From JBFMFR01 sp040752025 (GTDB lineage: Bacteria > Chloroflexota > Anaerolineae > Anaerolineales > UBA4823), in assembly GCA_040752025.1 (NCBI GenBank), contig JBFMFR010000056.1, forward strand, positions 1 through 45,208: a stretch of DNA of 45,208 bases, written 5' to 3'. The position numbers and the translations under genes are program-made. How positions within the stretch are numbered: the stretch's first letter is position 1; every line of letters begins with the position of its first letter. This document shows, one piece after another, positions 23,351 to 31,375 of this stretch. The notes under the pieces were generated by a model, which had not been told where the DNA came from, made no database searches, and saw only the letters and a list, made by a program, of their open reading frames with translations.

Positions 23351-25042
23351 TCACTTTGTTTTTGGGCGGCTTCGCAATACTGGCCCAACCTTGGTTTCCA
23401 TCTCGGCGCGTAGTGCCCGGAAGCGCCTGTAGCTTTCCATGAAATCAGTGTACCAGCTAGCAAAGGCAGGCAAACGGCCTTCGTGGATAGCAATCTCGCC
23501 CAGCAAGGCGCAGTAGTAAGCGGCAGTGGCGTAAGTTTTACGCCCGTTGTCGATGTGTGTTTGCATCAAACGCCTGTAGATGGTTTCGGCGCGCTCCAGG
23601 GCTTCGGCGCGGGAGAGGTCCGGCGGTAGGGAACGGACCTGGCGCAGGAACTGCGTAGCGTCTTTCTCGCTGTGCTCAATCTTGTCGTACAGATCGCGTA
23701 GGTGAACACCCATGCGTTCGTTTGATTGGGGGCCCAGGGCAGCAATGAGATGCGCCTTGGCTACCAGTTTGACCTCATCCATGCCGATATAGCCTTTCAG
23801 GTCATCTATCTGATGGTAAGCCTCGTTGAATCGTTGCTCGCTCAGGTAAATCTGGCAGAGCAGGTAGCGCTGCTGTGCTCCGTGGCGGCGCAGTTGTTCG
23901 ATTATCTGGTTGGTGAAAGCCCGGCCGCGCTCTATAGAGATGGCATCTGCCAACTGCCGGGCTTCGGCATAGATTTCGAAGCGCAGGGCCGATTCGAGCA
24001 CAGGCTGGTAGATTTCCAGGGCTCTAACTGATTGCCCGAGGGCGGCGAAAGCGCGGGCCAAGTACCTGCGCAGGGTGAGTTGGTCAGGAAAGGGCCATTC
24101 ATAGTGCAGTATGTACGTGGGAGGCGGCGTTTCAGCGATTTTCAATGCTTCTTGCCCGTATTCCAGAATAGTTTGCCAATCGCCGGACTGTTCCAGGGCT
24201 TTCAGCAGCGGCAGGTAACAGGCGGGGTACAGGCGACGGAATCGCACCCACAGGGATTGACAATCGTCAGAGCGGTTCATTTCCTGATAGAACCGCAGCA
24301 GCAGGCGTAGCTGCAAGGGCAGGCCATGCATGGGGGTGTGAAAATCGAGGCGGGCGTGTTCATCTGCCCAGGCTTCCAGATGCTGTTGCAGTTCCGGGCG
24401 CGCCTGCGGGCCGACCCAGGTCAGGAAGCGTTCCAGATGGCGTCTGCCGGAAGCATCGTAACAAGACAGAAAGCGCAGCGCCTCCTGGTAGAACGCACCT
24501 GATGACTGGCTTTCTTGCAGCGCCTGGAAATAATGGTCAACCAGGGTATGCTCGCTGTATTCCAGGTATTGCAGCGGGGAGGATAGGCCCAGGGTTTCTT
24601 CTGGTTCATCCAGCACAATCTCCAGCAGTATTTTATATCCCTGGGCAGCGATATCGTAGCGCCCGGCATCGAAGTAAGTGCCAGTTTCATGAAAGTATAC
24701 GCGCAGCGCCTGGAGGCCTTTGTGAGTATCGGGGTCGTATTCGTCCTCGTCATCATAATAGGAATCTTCACCAAAGTATGTGGCGGCATCTTCATCGAAA
24801 TGTTCACCCTCGGTGACTTCCTGGTTGAATTCTTCCAATTCGGCCAGAAAATCTTCTGGCGAGGGATAGCGCAGATCGGCAATCGCCATGCCAGGAGGTG
24901 CCAGGTACTCCCAAAAGCGCTGGCGAGTGGGCTCATCCATGCCTTGGATGAGCTCTAGCAGCAGATTCACTAACTCGCTTTTGGATTTCTTTTGCAGGTA
25001 GGTGCGGATGTGAGCGGCGCGATCAGAGGTTCTCTTGGACAT
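23351..25042 (-). CDS. Helical-repeat (TPR-like) cytoplasmic protein, unknown function
   Basis: 563 residues, predicted nearly all helical, with TPR-like pairs from about residue 110 onward (for example YDIAAQGYKILLEIVL and SVRALEIYQPVLESAL) and an acidic Asp/Glu/Tyr stretch near 75-105. No catalytic motif was found. GGAGAAA precedes the ATG at 25042. It lies 13 nt after the broken gene 25056-26204 in the same orientation. Pairs of such genes, often with SWIM-zinc-finger partners, occur in other phyla, but no SWIM motif was seen here. Confidence 0.7.
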   Translation of the reverse strand: MSKRTSDRAAHIRTYLQKKSKSELVNLLLELIQGMDEPTRQRFWEYLAPPGMAIADLRYPSPEDFLAELEEFNQEVTEGEHFDEDAATYFGEDSYYDDEDEYDPDTHKGLQALRVYFHETGTYFDAGRYDIAAQGYKILLEIVLDEPEETLGLSSPLQYLEYSEHTLVDHYFQALQESQSSGAFYQEALRFLSCYDASGRRHLERFLTWVGPQARPELQQHLEAWADEHARLDFHTPMHGLPLQLRLLLRFYQEMNRSDDCQSLWVRFRRLYPACYLPLLKALEQSGDWQTILEYGQEALKIAETPPPTYILHYEWPFPDQLTLRRYLARAFAALGQSVRALEIYQPVLESALRFEIYAEARQLADAISIERGRAFTNQIIEQLRRHGAQQRYLLCQIYLSEQRFNEAYHQIDDLKGYIGMDEVKLVAKAHLIAALGPQSNERMGVHLRDLYDKIEHSEKDATQFLRQVRSLPPDLSRAEALERAETIYRRLMQTHIDNGRKTYATAAYYCALLGEIAIHEGRLPAFASWYTDFMESYRRFRALRAEMETKVGPVLRSRPKTK

Positions 25043-25055
25043 ATTTTTCTCCTGG

Positions 25056-26204
25056 TTAGATCCAGCCTTTTTTACGCCAGCGCTCGATCAGAGAGGGCCG
25101 GGATGCGTATTTTTGCGCGAGCCGGCGCAGGCGCGTTTGGAAAACATCGGGCTTGCCTTGAAAGTCGGCCACCTGCTCGAGCTTCCCCAGCAGGGCAGTG
25201 GCTTCATCGTACACCGAAGCAATTTTGCGACCCTCGTCGAGCAAGCGCTCGATTTGCTACCAGATCTGCACTTCGCGGGCAGCCAGGGCATTCATTTCAG
25301 CGATGTGCTTTTGGCGAGCTTCCTCGGCGCGGCGCTTCTGCTCGGCCTGGTCGATCTGTGCGGCGCGTTGGAGCAACTGCTGGAGGGTGCGCGGCTTTGC
25401 GGCTTGCGGGCGCTCCTGCGGCAGGAAGGCCGCCAGGCGTTTGCGTAAGGCCAGGCCCACGCCGGGATCGCCCTCGGCCAGGCGCGTCAGGAAATCGTAG
25501 CATTCCGAGCGCGGCAGGCGGGCGACCAGCTTGCCATAATCGACTGCCAGGGCTTGCTTGAGATCGGGGCTGGCTTCGGCAGCAGCCTGTACCAGGAATG
25601 GGTCCAGGTCGAAAACCTGGATGAAGTTTTGCAGGGCTGGTGAGAGCTTTTTCAGCCCTGGCGGGACAGGCGGTTCGCGGTCATAGGCCGGGCTGTCGGG
25701 GTCATTGTCTGCTTCGCTTTCATCCACATATGCATAGCGATTGAAGGTCATGGCTTTGAGCCAGGCCAGGTAGAGCAGGCGGTAATCGCCGGCCAGTAAA
25801 TCGGCGCGCAGGCGAATGAATTGTGAAAGGCCGGCCTCGGCCTCCATCCAACCTTCCCCTTCTTCGGGGCTGAAATCCAGTTCGAGCACTTGGTAGTCGC
25901 CTACGGTTTCGAAGGTGATGTATTCGTAAACGCAGTAGGGCTCGATATCGGCTTCATCGAGCAGCCCCTTGGGGAAGCGGAATATCAGGTGCAGGCTGCC
26001 CCAGTTGGCCATGTAGAAGTAAGCATCGAAGTATTGCAGCAGCACTTGTTTGGGGTCGTGGCCGAAACTGCTCCAATGATAGGTGACGACTGCCTGGCTG
26101 GGGCTGACATCGATGTGGCTGGAGAGTTGGCTGACGGTGGCCTGTTCCTCGGAGGTCAGCAGGCGATCGATGGTTTGCCATTCGTGGTATTGATATTCGC
26201 TCAT
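25056..26204 (-). pseudogene. Conserved hypothetical gene interrupted by an in-frame amber codon
   Basis: A frame of about 382 codons from ATG 26204 (MSEYQYHEWQTIDRLL) is cut by one TAG at 25257-25259 (residue 316). After the TAG the same frame continues without another stop for 66 codons (QIERLLDEGRKIASVYDEA...), with coding-like character, to 25056. CAG to TAG would explain it. The first part has a conserved EQATVSQLSSHIDVSPSQAVVTY-type core, and the middle carries many acidic/aromatic residues. No Shine-Dalgarno sequence is clear. Only the C-terminal helical tail is lost, so a shorter product may work. No function is known. Confidence 0.75.
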
Positions 26205-26227
26205 GGTTTGCTCTGTTTGCTTCTGGG

Positions 26228-26665
26228 TCAGGGTTGGGTTTCTGGCAGCACTAACAGGCCTTCGGCCTGCCCGGCTTGCCAGAGCAAGCGGTCGAAGGTG
26301 GCCAGGGTGACTGGCAGCCCCAGGCCTTCCTGGTAGAGCAAGGCGCAGGCCAGGTGTACGGCGTCGTAACCGCGCAAGTCGTGCTGGCAGGCCAGGCTGG
26401 CGGCGCGGCTGGCAGTGGCCTCGAGGATTGGCAGTCGGGCCAGGCTTTCCCACTCTGATTGAAACAGGTGCAAGGCGCGCTGGCTTTCTTCTACACCGAT
26501 CCAACCCAGGCGCGCTGCCTGGCAGATGGCTGCAGCGATTTCGGTGTGCGCTAACAATCCGGTGGCGGCTGGCCTTGCCGCAGCAATCCAGGTTTTTACC
26601 TGCTGCGACCCGGCTTCGGCGATATAACGTTTGACCAGGGCGCTGGAATCCAGATACAGGATCAC
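26228..26665 (-). CDS. VapC-type PIN RNase toxin
   Basis: A 145-residue PIN-domain ribonuclease toxin. The catalytic acids fit VapC: D6 in YLDSSALVK, E42 in HTEIAAA, D99 in GYDAVHLA and D118 or so in LATFDRL. Its ATG overlaps the stop of the Phd-type antitoxin (ATGA). It ends 23 nt before the interrupted gene. Confidence 0.9.
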   Translation of the reverse strand: MILYLDSSALVKRYIAEAGSQQVKTWIAAARPAATGLLAHTEIAAAICQAARLGWIGVEESQRALHLFQSEWESLARLPILEATASRAASLACQHDLRGYDAVHLACALLYQEGLGLPVTLATFDRLLWQAGQAEGLLVLPETQP

Positions 26666-26937
26666 GTGCGCATCTCCTCGATCAGGCTTGCCAGGGTGTG
26701 CGAGCTGCGGTTGGCGGCGGGCGGGTCAAGGGGCTCCAGGGCCTCGCCATTCCAGGCCAATAGACCGGCGGCTTGCAGGGCGCGCAGGCGTTCCTCCTGG
26801 GGCTGCTCGGCCGGCAGAATACGCCCAACCACCCGCCCATGATCGGTGATCACGATAATCTGTCCACTGCGTACGCGGCGCAGGTATTCACTCAGGCGGG
26901 CTTTCAAGTCGCGTATGCCTACGGTCACTTCACTCAC
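26662..26937 (-). CDS. Phd/YefM-type antitoxin
   Basis: 91 residues. The start is a GTG at 26937 with AAGGAGG 6 nt upstream; the longer open frame to 27021 is not needed. The N-terminal VGIRDLKARLSEYLRRVRSGQIIVITDHGRVVGRI matches the Phd fold. The C-terminal part is disordered and acidic, suited to covering VapC. Coupled to the toxin by a 4-nt overlap. Confidence 0.88.
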   Translation of the reverse strand: MSEVTVGIRDLKARLSEYLRRVRSGQIIVITDHGRVVGRILPAEQPQEERLRALQAAGLLAWNGEALEPLDPPAANRSSHTLASLIEEMRT

Positions 26938-26956
26938 ATGGCACCTCCTTCCAGGG

Positions 26957-26996
26957 CACAATGTGACTATATTATAACAAAAATGGACACATTGTG
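26957..26996 (-). promoter_or_regulatory. Phd/VapC promoter between perfect inverted repeats
   Basis: CACAATGTG (26957-26965) and CACATTGTG (26988-26996) form a perfect 9-bp inverted repeat. The minus-strand TATAAT (26971-26976) is in the 22-nt spacer. This is the arrangement expected for autorepression by a Phd dimer pair. Confidence 0.65.
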
Positions 26997-27032
26997 TAAA
27001 GTTGGAATTGGCTGGAGACATTGATGAGAACC

Positions 27033-27074
27033 AAAACCCCGCCTCCCGAAGCAGAATACGGTAGACGGGGCTTT
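27033..27074 (-). terminator. Terminator of the iron-sulfur module
   Basis: On the minus strand an 11-bp stem (AAAGCCCCGTC with GGCGGGGTTTT, two G-U pairs) runs directly into a TTTT. It lies just past the stop of the gene at 27091. Confidence 0.6.
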
Positions 27075-27090
27075 CGGGTAATTGTGGCGG

Positions 27091-27849
27091 TTATGGTTGG
27101 ATGGCTTCCAGCGCGGCCTGCAAGGCAGGCTTGATCGTCTCGAAATCCAGGCCGTTGGCGCTGCAGAAATCTTTGAGGGTGGTAGCTGCGCTGGCAGGCA
27201 TGGGCGCGCCCAGGATTTGCTCGATATCCTGCGCCGAGAGGCCCCAATCGAGCAGCTCGGCGAAGGTGGTCTTGCCTTTGATGAGCAGGGCCGTACTCTC
27301 GGAGGCGGCTGCAGGTTGGGTTTCCTCAGAGGCCTGCGGGGTGGGCGTGGGCTGAGCGGCCCCGGCGCCGGGCTCTGCGCTTGCGGCGACATGCGTTTCC
27401 AGGTAGGCGGCCTGCTCGGGGGTCATGGGGCGGCCTTGCAGCAGGCTGGCGGCGCTTTGCGGCAGGTAGATGTCGGTGCTCAGGTCAAAGGGCAAACCCA
27501 GGTAGAAGGCCACGAACAGGCGCACGGAAGCCGTGCCGATCTCGACCGGACTGTCTTCGTATTGGGTTTCCAGGTTCTTGGCCTGGTAGGCTGCCGGGTC
27601 ATCCGTTTGCACGGCGAAGGCCTGGGCGAGCACTTCGGCGGGGATGCCGAAGTTTGTCTGGACATCACCGAAGGTGTAGGAGCCGCGGATATCTGCCGGG
27701 TTGGCCTGGCCGGCGAACTCACCTTCGGTGTAAGTGACGGCCACTTTGCTGCTTTCGGTGCTCCACCAACCCAGGAAGCTGCTGAAGAGGATGCCGCCGA
27801 ACAGGATGGTGATGACCAGGATGGCCAGGGGTTTGGAAGTGAGCGTCAT
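27091..27849 (-). CDS. Membrane-anchored extracytoplasmic partner of the 4Fe-4S protein
   Basis: 252 residues. One N-terminal TM segment (about 7-28) is followed by a soluble domain (about 30-150), a Pro/Thr/Ala linker (about 155-185) and a small C-terminal helical domain (about 190-250) with the repeated theme FAELLDWGLSAQDIEQILG. No heme, FMN or Fe-S motif is visible. The start (27849) overlaps the stop of the Fe-S protein (ATGA). The function is unknown; co-occurrence suggests it supports or receives electrons from the Fe-S protein. Confidence 0.7.
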   Translation of the reverse strand: MTLTSKPLAILVITILFGGILFSSFLGWWSTESSKVAVTYTEGEFAGQANPADIRGSYTFGDVQTNFGIPAEVLAQAFAVQTDDPAAYQAKNLETQYEDSPVEIGTASVRLFVAFYLGLPFDLSTDIYLPQSAASLLQGRPMTPEQAAYLETHVAASAEPGAGAAQPTPTPQASEETQPAAASESTALLIKGKTTFAELLDWGLSAQDIEQILGAPMPASAATTLKDFCSANGLDFETIKPALQAALEAIQP

Positions 27850-28700
27850 TTGACACCTCGCGTGGAGAAGGTTACCGTGCGGGCCACCGGGCAAACCGCC
27901 TCGGAGGTGCACTCCAGGCAGGAGATGCACTGGTGGTCGCGCACTACGGTCTTCGAATCGACCGGGATGTTCATCGGGCACAGGATCGAGCAGGCGCCGT
28001 CGGCCTTGCAGGTGGCCTGGTTGCGGCGGATGCCGAAGACGCGGAACAGGTTGGTCAGGCCCAGGACCGCACCATAGGGGCAGGCGTATTTGCACCAGGG
28101 GCGCTCAACGAAGAAGGACAGCGCCAGGGTGAGCACCAGGATGAACACACCGCCCAGGGCGACCTCATCGCTCCACAGGTTGAACATGGCGAAGTAAGGG
28201 TCGTAAGCGGCGAAGACCAGCGTGCCGCTGGCGGCGGTCATGTAGATCACCCAGGCCAGCACCAGGTAGCGCGTGTAGCGCAGGACTTTATCCAGCTTTT
28301 GGGGCACGAAGTGGTTGAATCGGCGGCGGAAGTATTTGCGCCCCAGGCTGCTGACCCATTCCTGCACGCTGCCCAGCGGGCAGACCCAGCCGCAGAAAAC
28401 CGGGCCGAACAGGATCGCCAGCAGGAAGGCGATGATCATCAAGACGAAGGATGACTCGTGGATCTTCTGCACGAAACTGCCAGCGGTGGCGTACTGGTAG
28501 ATGGTGACCACGCCGCCAAAGGGGCACAGGGCGTGCAGGGAGGCGCTCGAGAGCAGCGGGATGCCCTCACCGCTTTCAGCCAGGGTGTGGTTGATGGCGA
28601 TCAGTGCGATCAGGACAAAGAAGAAGGCCTGCACGACTTTGCGGATCCAGATGCTGCGCGGGCGAAAGATGCGCATACGTTTCCCAAACAGGGTGATCAT
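27846..28700 (-). CDS. Polytopic 4Fe-4S membrane protein (NapH/NosR-like)
   Basis: 284 residues with about five TM helices and two paired motifs of the NapH/NosR/YccM type: CGWVCPLG and CKYACPYG. A carboxy-terminal ferredoxin-like part holds two more Cys clusters (CKADGACSILCP and CISCLECTSEAVCP), enough for two 4Fe-4S clusters. Such proteins pass electrons from quinol or ferredoxin to periplasmic or extracytoplasmic acceptors. No nap, nos or mau gene is present, so its partner is the coupled downstream protein. GGAGGT precedes the ATG. Confidence 0.87.
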   Translation of the reverse strand: MITLFGKRMRIFRPRSIWIRKVVQAFFFVLIALIAINHTLAESGEGIPLLSSASLHALCPFGGVVTIYQYATAGSFVQKIHESSFVLMIIAFLLAILFGPVFCGWVCPLGSVQEWVSSLGRKYFRRRFNHFVPQKLDKVLRYTRYLVLAWVIYMTAASGTLVFAAYDPYFAMFNLWSDEVALGGVFILVLTLALSFFVERPWCKYACPYGAVLGLTNLFRVFGIRRNQATCKADGACSILCPMNIPVDSKTVVRDHQCISCLECTSEAVCPVARTVTFSTRGVK

Positions 28701-28856
28701 AGAACCTCCAACGCAAAAGTGTCACAAATACAGGATATTTTGTACAGGAGGCGATTTTAGCCCGGGCTTGTGAAGGAGTTGTGAAGATGGTCTGTACATC
28801 TTATGAAGGTTGTCAAAAACAAATGATTTCTTAACCTGTAGAACGGACAAAGTGAA

Positions 28857-28862
28857 TATAAT
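28857..28862 (+). promoter_or_regulatory. TATAAT box of the M28 peptidase gene
   Basis: TATAAT at 28857-28862 is 62 nt before the ATG. A possible leader hairpin (GTAG-AAAA-CTAC) follows at about 28872-28883. No clear -35 element is seen. Confidence 0.5.
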
Positions 28863-28924
28863 GCACCCGCTGTAGAAAACTACTGCGGTATGGGTTCAAA
28901 TCTAAAAACATCAAGGAAATTCAG

Positions 28925-30028
28925 ATGCTTCTAAACAATATTGGTATGTTTTACAAATTTTGCCGAAATCACAAGGTGGTATGTTTCAGACAATCTTTCT
29001 TCCTGGTCTTGTTAGCGCTGGTGATGCTGTTCACTGGTCCGGCGGCGGCTTCATTAGCGCCGCCCTCGCAGACCTGGCCCCAGGCCGGCAGCCAGCCCCT
29101 GGCGATTACGCCAGATCCGATCGTGCAGGCGATGATCAACCAGGTGCAGAGCAGCATACTGTATCACTACGTTGCCGGGCTGAGTGGGGAACAGGCTGTC
29201 ACCATCGGCGGCATCCCGGTTACGCTGTATACCCGTTCCACAAAGGCGGAAACTTACATCGAGACAGCCACCCAATACGTCTACGAGCACTTCCAAGACC
29301 TGGGCCTGGTGACCAGCTACCACATCTGGCAGTATTCGGGTGAGCCGCGGAGCAACGTGGTCGCCGAGCAGCCTGGATCAGATGAGAACTGCATATACCT
29401 GCTGACGGCGCACCTGGACGACACCTCTCCTACGTACACGACGCGGGCGCCGGGCGCCGATGATAACGCCAGCGGTGTGGCCGGCGTATTGATGGCAGCA
29501 GATATCCTCAGCCACTACCAGTTTACCTGCACCCTGCGATACGTACTCTTCACCGGTGAAGAACAGGGCCTGTTGGGCAGCGAGGCATATGCCGAGGATG
29601 CCGCGCAGCGCGGTGATCCCATCCTGGGCGTGCTGAACCTGGATATGATCGCTTACAACACACCCAATTCGCCTGCGACCATCGAGATGGATATCCGTTC
29701 GGGCCAGGCGGGGTACCAGGATCGAGTGCTGAGCAGGATGGTGAGCGATGTGATCCTGGCTTACCAGATCGACCTGATCCCCCTGGTGTATGCCTCGAGC
29801 GATGCCGGCAGTGACCAATTCTCCTTTTGGGCGGAAGGTTTCCCGGCGGTTGAAGTGATCGAGGATTGGGACGACCACACGCCGCATTACCACGAATTGA
29901 CCGACACGGTGAGCACATTGAACATGCCCTACTTCACCGATTACGTCAAAGCCATCGTTGGGGCGTTTGCGCACCTGGGGAGGGTGACGTCCGGTTATAA
30001 CGTTTCTCTGCCAGTGGTGAACCAGTAG
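28925..30028 (+). CDS. Secreted M28 family metallopeptidase
   Basis: 367 residues with a signal peptide (about 23-43). The M28 zinc site is complete: TAHLDD (H163, D165), PGADDNASG (D179/D180), FTGEEQGLLGS (E212, E213), LNLDMIAY (D240) and HYHELTDT (H323). The enzyme is an aminopeptidase-like hydrolase acting outside the cytoplasm. AAGGAA precedes the ATG. It is convergent with rnpB, with only 11 nt between the stop and the 3' end of the RNA. Confidence 0.9.
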   Translation: MLLNNIGMFYKFCRNHKVVCFRQSFFLVLLALVMLFTGPAAASLAPPSQTWPQAGSQPLAITPDPIVQAMINQVQSSILYHYVAGLSGEQAVTIGGIPVTLYTRSTKAETYIETATQYVYEHFQDLGLVTSYHIWQYSGEPRSNVVAEQPGSDENCIYLLTAHLDDTSPTYTTRAPGADDNASGVAGVLMAADILSHYQFTCTLRYVLFTGEEQGLLGSEAYAEDAAQRGDPILGVLNLDMIAYNTPNSPATIEMDIRSGQAGYQDRVLSRMVSDVILAYQIDLIPLVYASSDAGSDQFSFWAEGFPAVEVIEDWDDHTPHYHELTDTVSTLNMPYFTDYVKAIVGAFAHLGRVTSGYNVSLPVVNQ

Positions 30029-30039
30029 TAGAAGGGTTT

Positions 30040-30431
30040 GCCCAGGCCGGTCTATAAGCCGCATTCTGTAAGCGGAGGGAAGCCCTCCGCCCGGCGATCA
30101 TCTATCTGGGCCGGGCGTCTCCGTCCGGCTCTAGCAGCCTACCCGGGGCTCGACGGTGCGAGCAGCACCTCGCCCCTGCTTGGCCTTGCTCCCGATAGGG
30201 GTTGCCTGGCCGCGCCTGTTGCCAGGCGCGCCGGTGGTCTCTTACACCACCTTTTCACCCTGACCTGGACGGGCGTCCTTCGGCGGTCTGTTTCTGTGGC
30301 CCGATCCGGCAGGTAACCGGTCGTAGACCGGTCCCCGCCCCGGGTGTTACCCGGCATCGCGCTCTGTGGAGTGCGGACTTTCCTCCAGGCGCTGCGGAGC
30401 AGCGCCCAGCGATCGCCCGACCAACCTGGGC
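30040..30431 (-). ncRNA. rnpB: RNase P RNA (bacterial type A)
   Basis: About 392 nt on the minus strand, the catalytic RNA of RNase P that trims tRNA 5' ends. The P1 helix pairs the first 13 bases (from 30431) with the last 13 (to 30040), allowing G-U pairs. P4 carries GAGGAAAGTCC (about 30385), followed by GCACTCCACAGAGC. The J11/12 region reads GTGAAAAGGTGG-TGTAAGAG. The 3' part has the conserved ACAGAA. Several GC-rich peripheral helices are complete. Boundaries are taken from the P1 pairing and could be off by a few bases. Confidence 0.93.
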
Positions 30432-30440
30432 GTTATGATG

Positions 30441-30446
30441 ATACTA
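30441..30446 (-). promoter_or_regulatory. Likely -10 box of rnpB
   Basis: Minus-strand TAGTAT ends about 8 nt before the predicted 5' end of the RNA. No clear -35 element is seen. The remaining spacer to 30536 shows nothing else. Confidence 0.45.
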
Positions 30447-30536
30447 TGTTTGGCGGGGGGCGTCAATCGCCTGGCGAGGCGCTGGATGGCTACTTTTTCC
30501 CCGAGGGAGAGGTGTATTGCGTGGTAGACTCAGCGC

Positions 30537-31277
30537 ATGGCGTACAAGACGGCCTGCTTTCACTTCTTTGGCTCGCTGAACGATTTGCTGCCTGCCGATA
30601 AACGCCAGGTGGATTTCGAGATCGAATTCCAGGGTGATCAATCGGTGAAGCACCTGTTCGAGTCGTGCGGGGTGCCGCACACTGAGGTAGGGCGGTTGAC
30701 GGCTAACGGCGCCCCGGTGGATCAGAAATACATCGTGCAGGATGGCGACCGCATCGAAGTGCACCCGCCGGTATTGCCGATAGCGTACGAAACAGGGCCG
30801 GAGGCGCGCTTCGTGTTGGATAACCACCTGGGCAAGCTGGCGGTTTACCTGCGCCTGCTGGGCTTCGATGTAGCTTACCGTAATAATTTCCAAGACGAGG
30901 AACTGGCGCAGGTCTCCAGCCGGGAAAGGCGCATCCTGCTGACGCGCGACCGCCGCTTGCTGATGCGCTCGCTGGTAACGCAGGGATACAGCGTGCGGGC
31001 TTTGGAGCCGCGCCAGCAGGTGATCGAAATCCTGAACCGTTACGGGCTGTACCCGGCGATCACACCTTTCGGGCGCTGTGTGCATTGCAACGCCCTGCTG
31101 CAATCGGCGCCGAAGGAGGAGGTCCTGGAGCGCCTGGAGCCGCTTACCCGGCTGTATTTCGATGAGTTCCAGCGCTGCCCGGCCTGCGGGCAGGTGTATT
31201 GGCAGGGCTCGCACTTCGAGCATATGCAGGAATTCATCGCCGGGCTGCGCCAGGGGGCAGAAGAGCCGGGTAGTTAG
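30537..31277 (+). CDS. Ubiquitin-like/Mut7-C RNase protein
   Basis: 246 residues. An N-terminal ThiS/ubiquitin-like fold (about 1-85) precedes a Mut7-C PIN-like RNase domain (about 95-245). This has the acid DNHLGKLAVYLRLLGFD and LLTRDRRLLMR patterns and a C-terminal zinc ribbon (CVHC and CPAC). The two-domain layout matches bacterial Mut7-C proteins with the Ubiquitin-Mut7-C domain. The activity is presumed to be RNA cleavage or binding. It is transcribed away from rnpB, so two RNA-processing functions are neighbours. Confidence 0.85.
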   Translation: MAYKTACFHFFGSLNDLLPADKRQVDFEIEFQGDQSVKHLFESCGVPHTEVGRLTANGAPVDQKYIVQDGDRIEVHPPVLPIAYETGPEARFVLDNHLGKLAVYLRLLGFDVAYRNNFQDEELAQVSSRERRILLTRDRRLLMRSLVTQGYSVRALEPRQQVIEILNRYGLYPAITPFGRCVHCNALLQSAPKEEVLERLEPLTRLYFDEFQRCPACGQVYWQGSHFEHMQEFIAGLRQGAEEPGS

Positions 31278-31284
31278 AACACCC

Positions 31285-31327
31285 GCCGGTGAAGGCGAGC
31301 CCGGGGATGGCGGGGCAATTCACCGGC
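31285..31327 (+). promoter_or_regulatory. 9-bp inverted repeat upstream of the uvrB promoter
   Basis: GCCGGTGAA (31285-31293) and TTCACCGGC (31319-31327) with a 25-nt spacer. It ends 18 nt before the TATAAT of uvrB. It may end the Mut7-C transcript or bind a regulator. No canonical SOS box is recognised. Confidence 0.35.
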
Positions 31328-31345
31328 ATCCAGCCCCAGCAATAG

Positions 31346-31351
31346 TATAAT
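31346..31351 (+). promoter_or_regulatory. TATAAT box of uvrB
   Basis: TATAAT 24-30 nt before the chosen ATG at 31376. GAGAGG at 31361-31366 provides the ribosome-binding site. Confidence 0.55.
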
Positions 31352-31375
31352 CAGGGTCTAGAGAGGATGCCACGC

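Noticed and set aside
25257..25259. Amber codon read as pyrrolysine or other recoding
   Set aside because: No recoding element is visible beside it and no reason to expect Pyl; a plain nonsense change or an error is simpler, though readthrough stays open.
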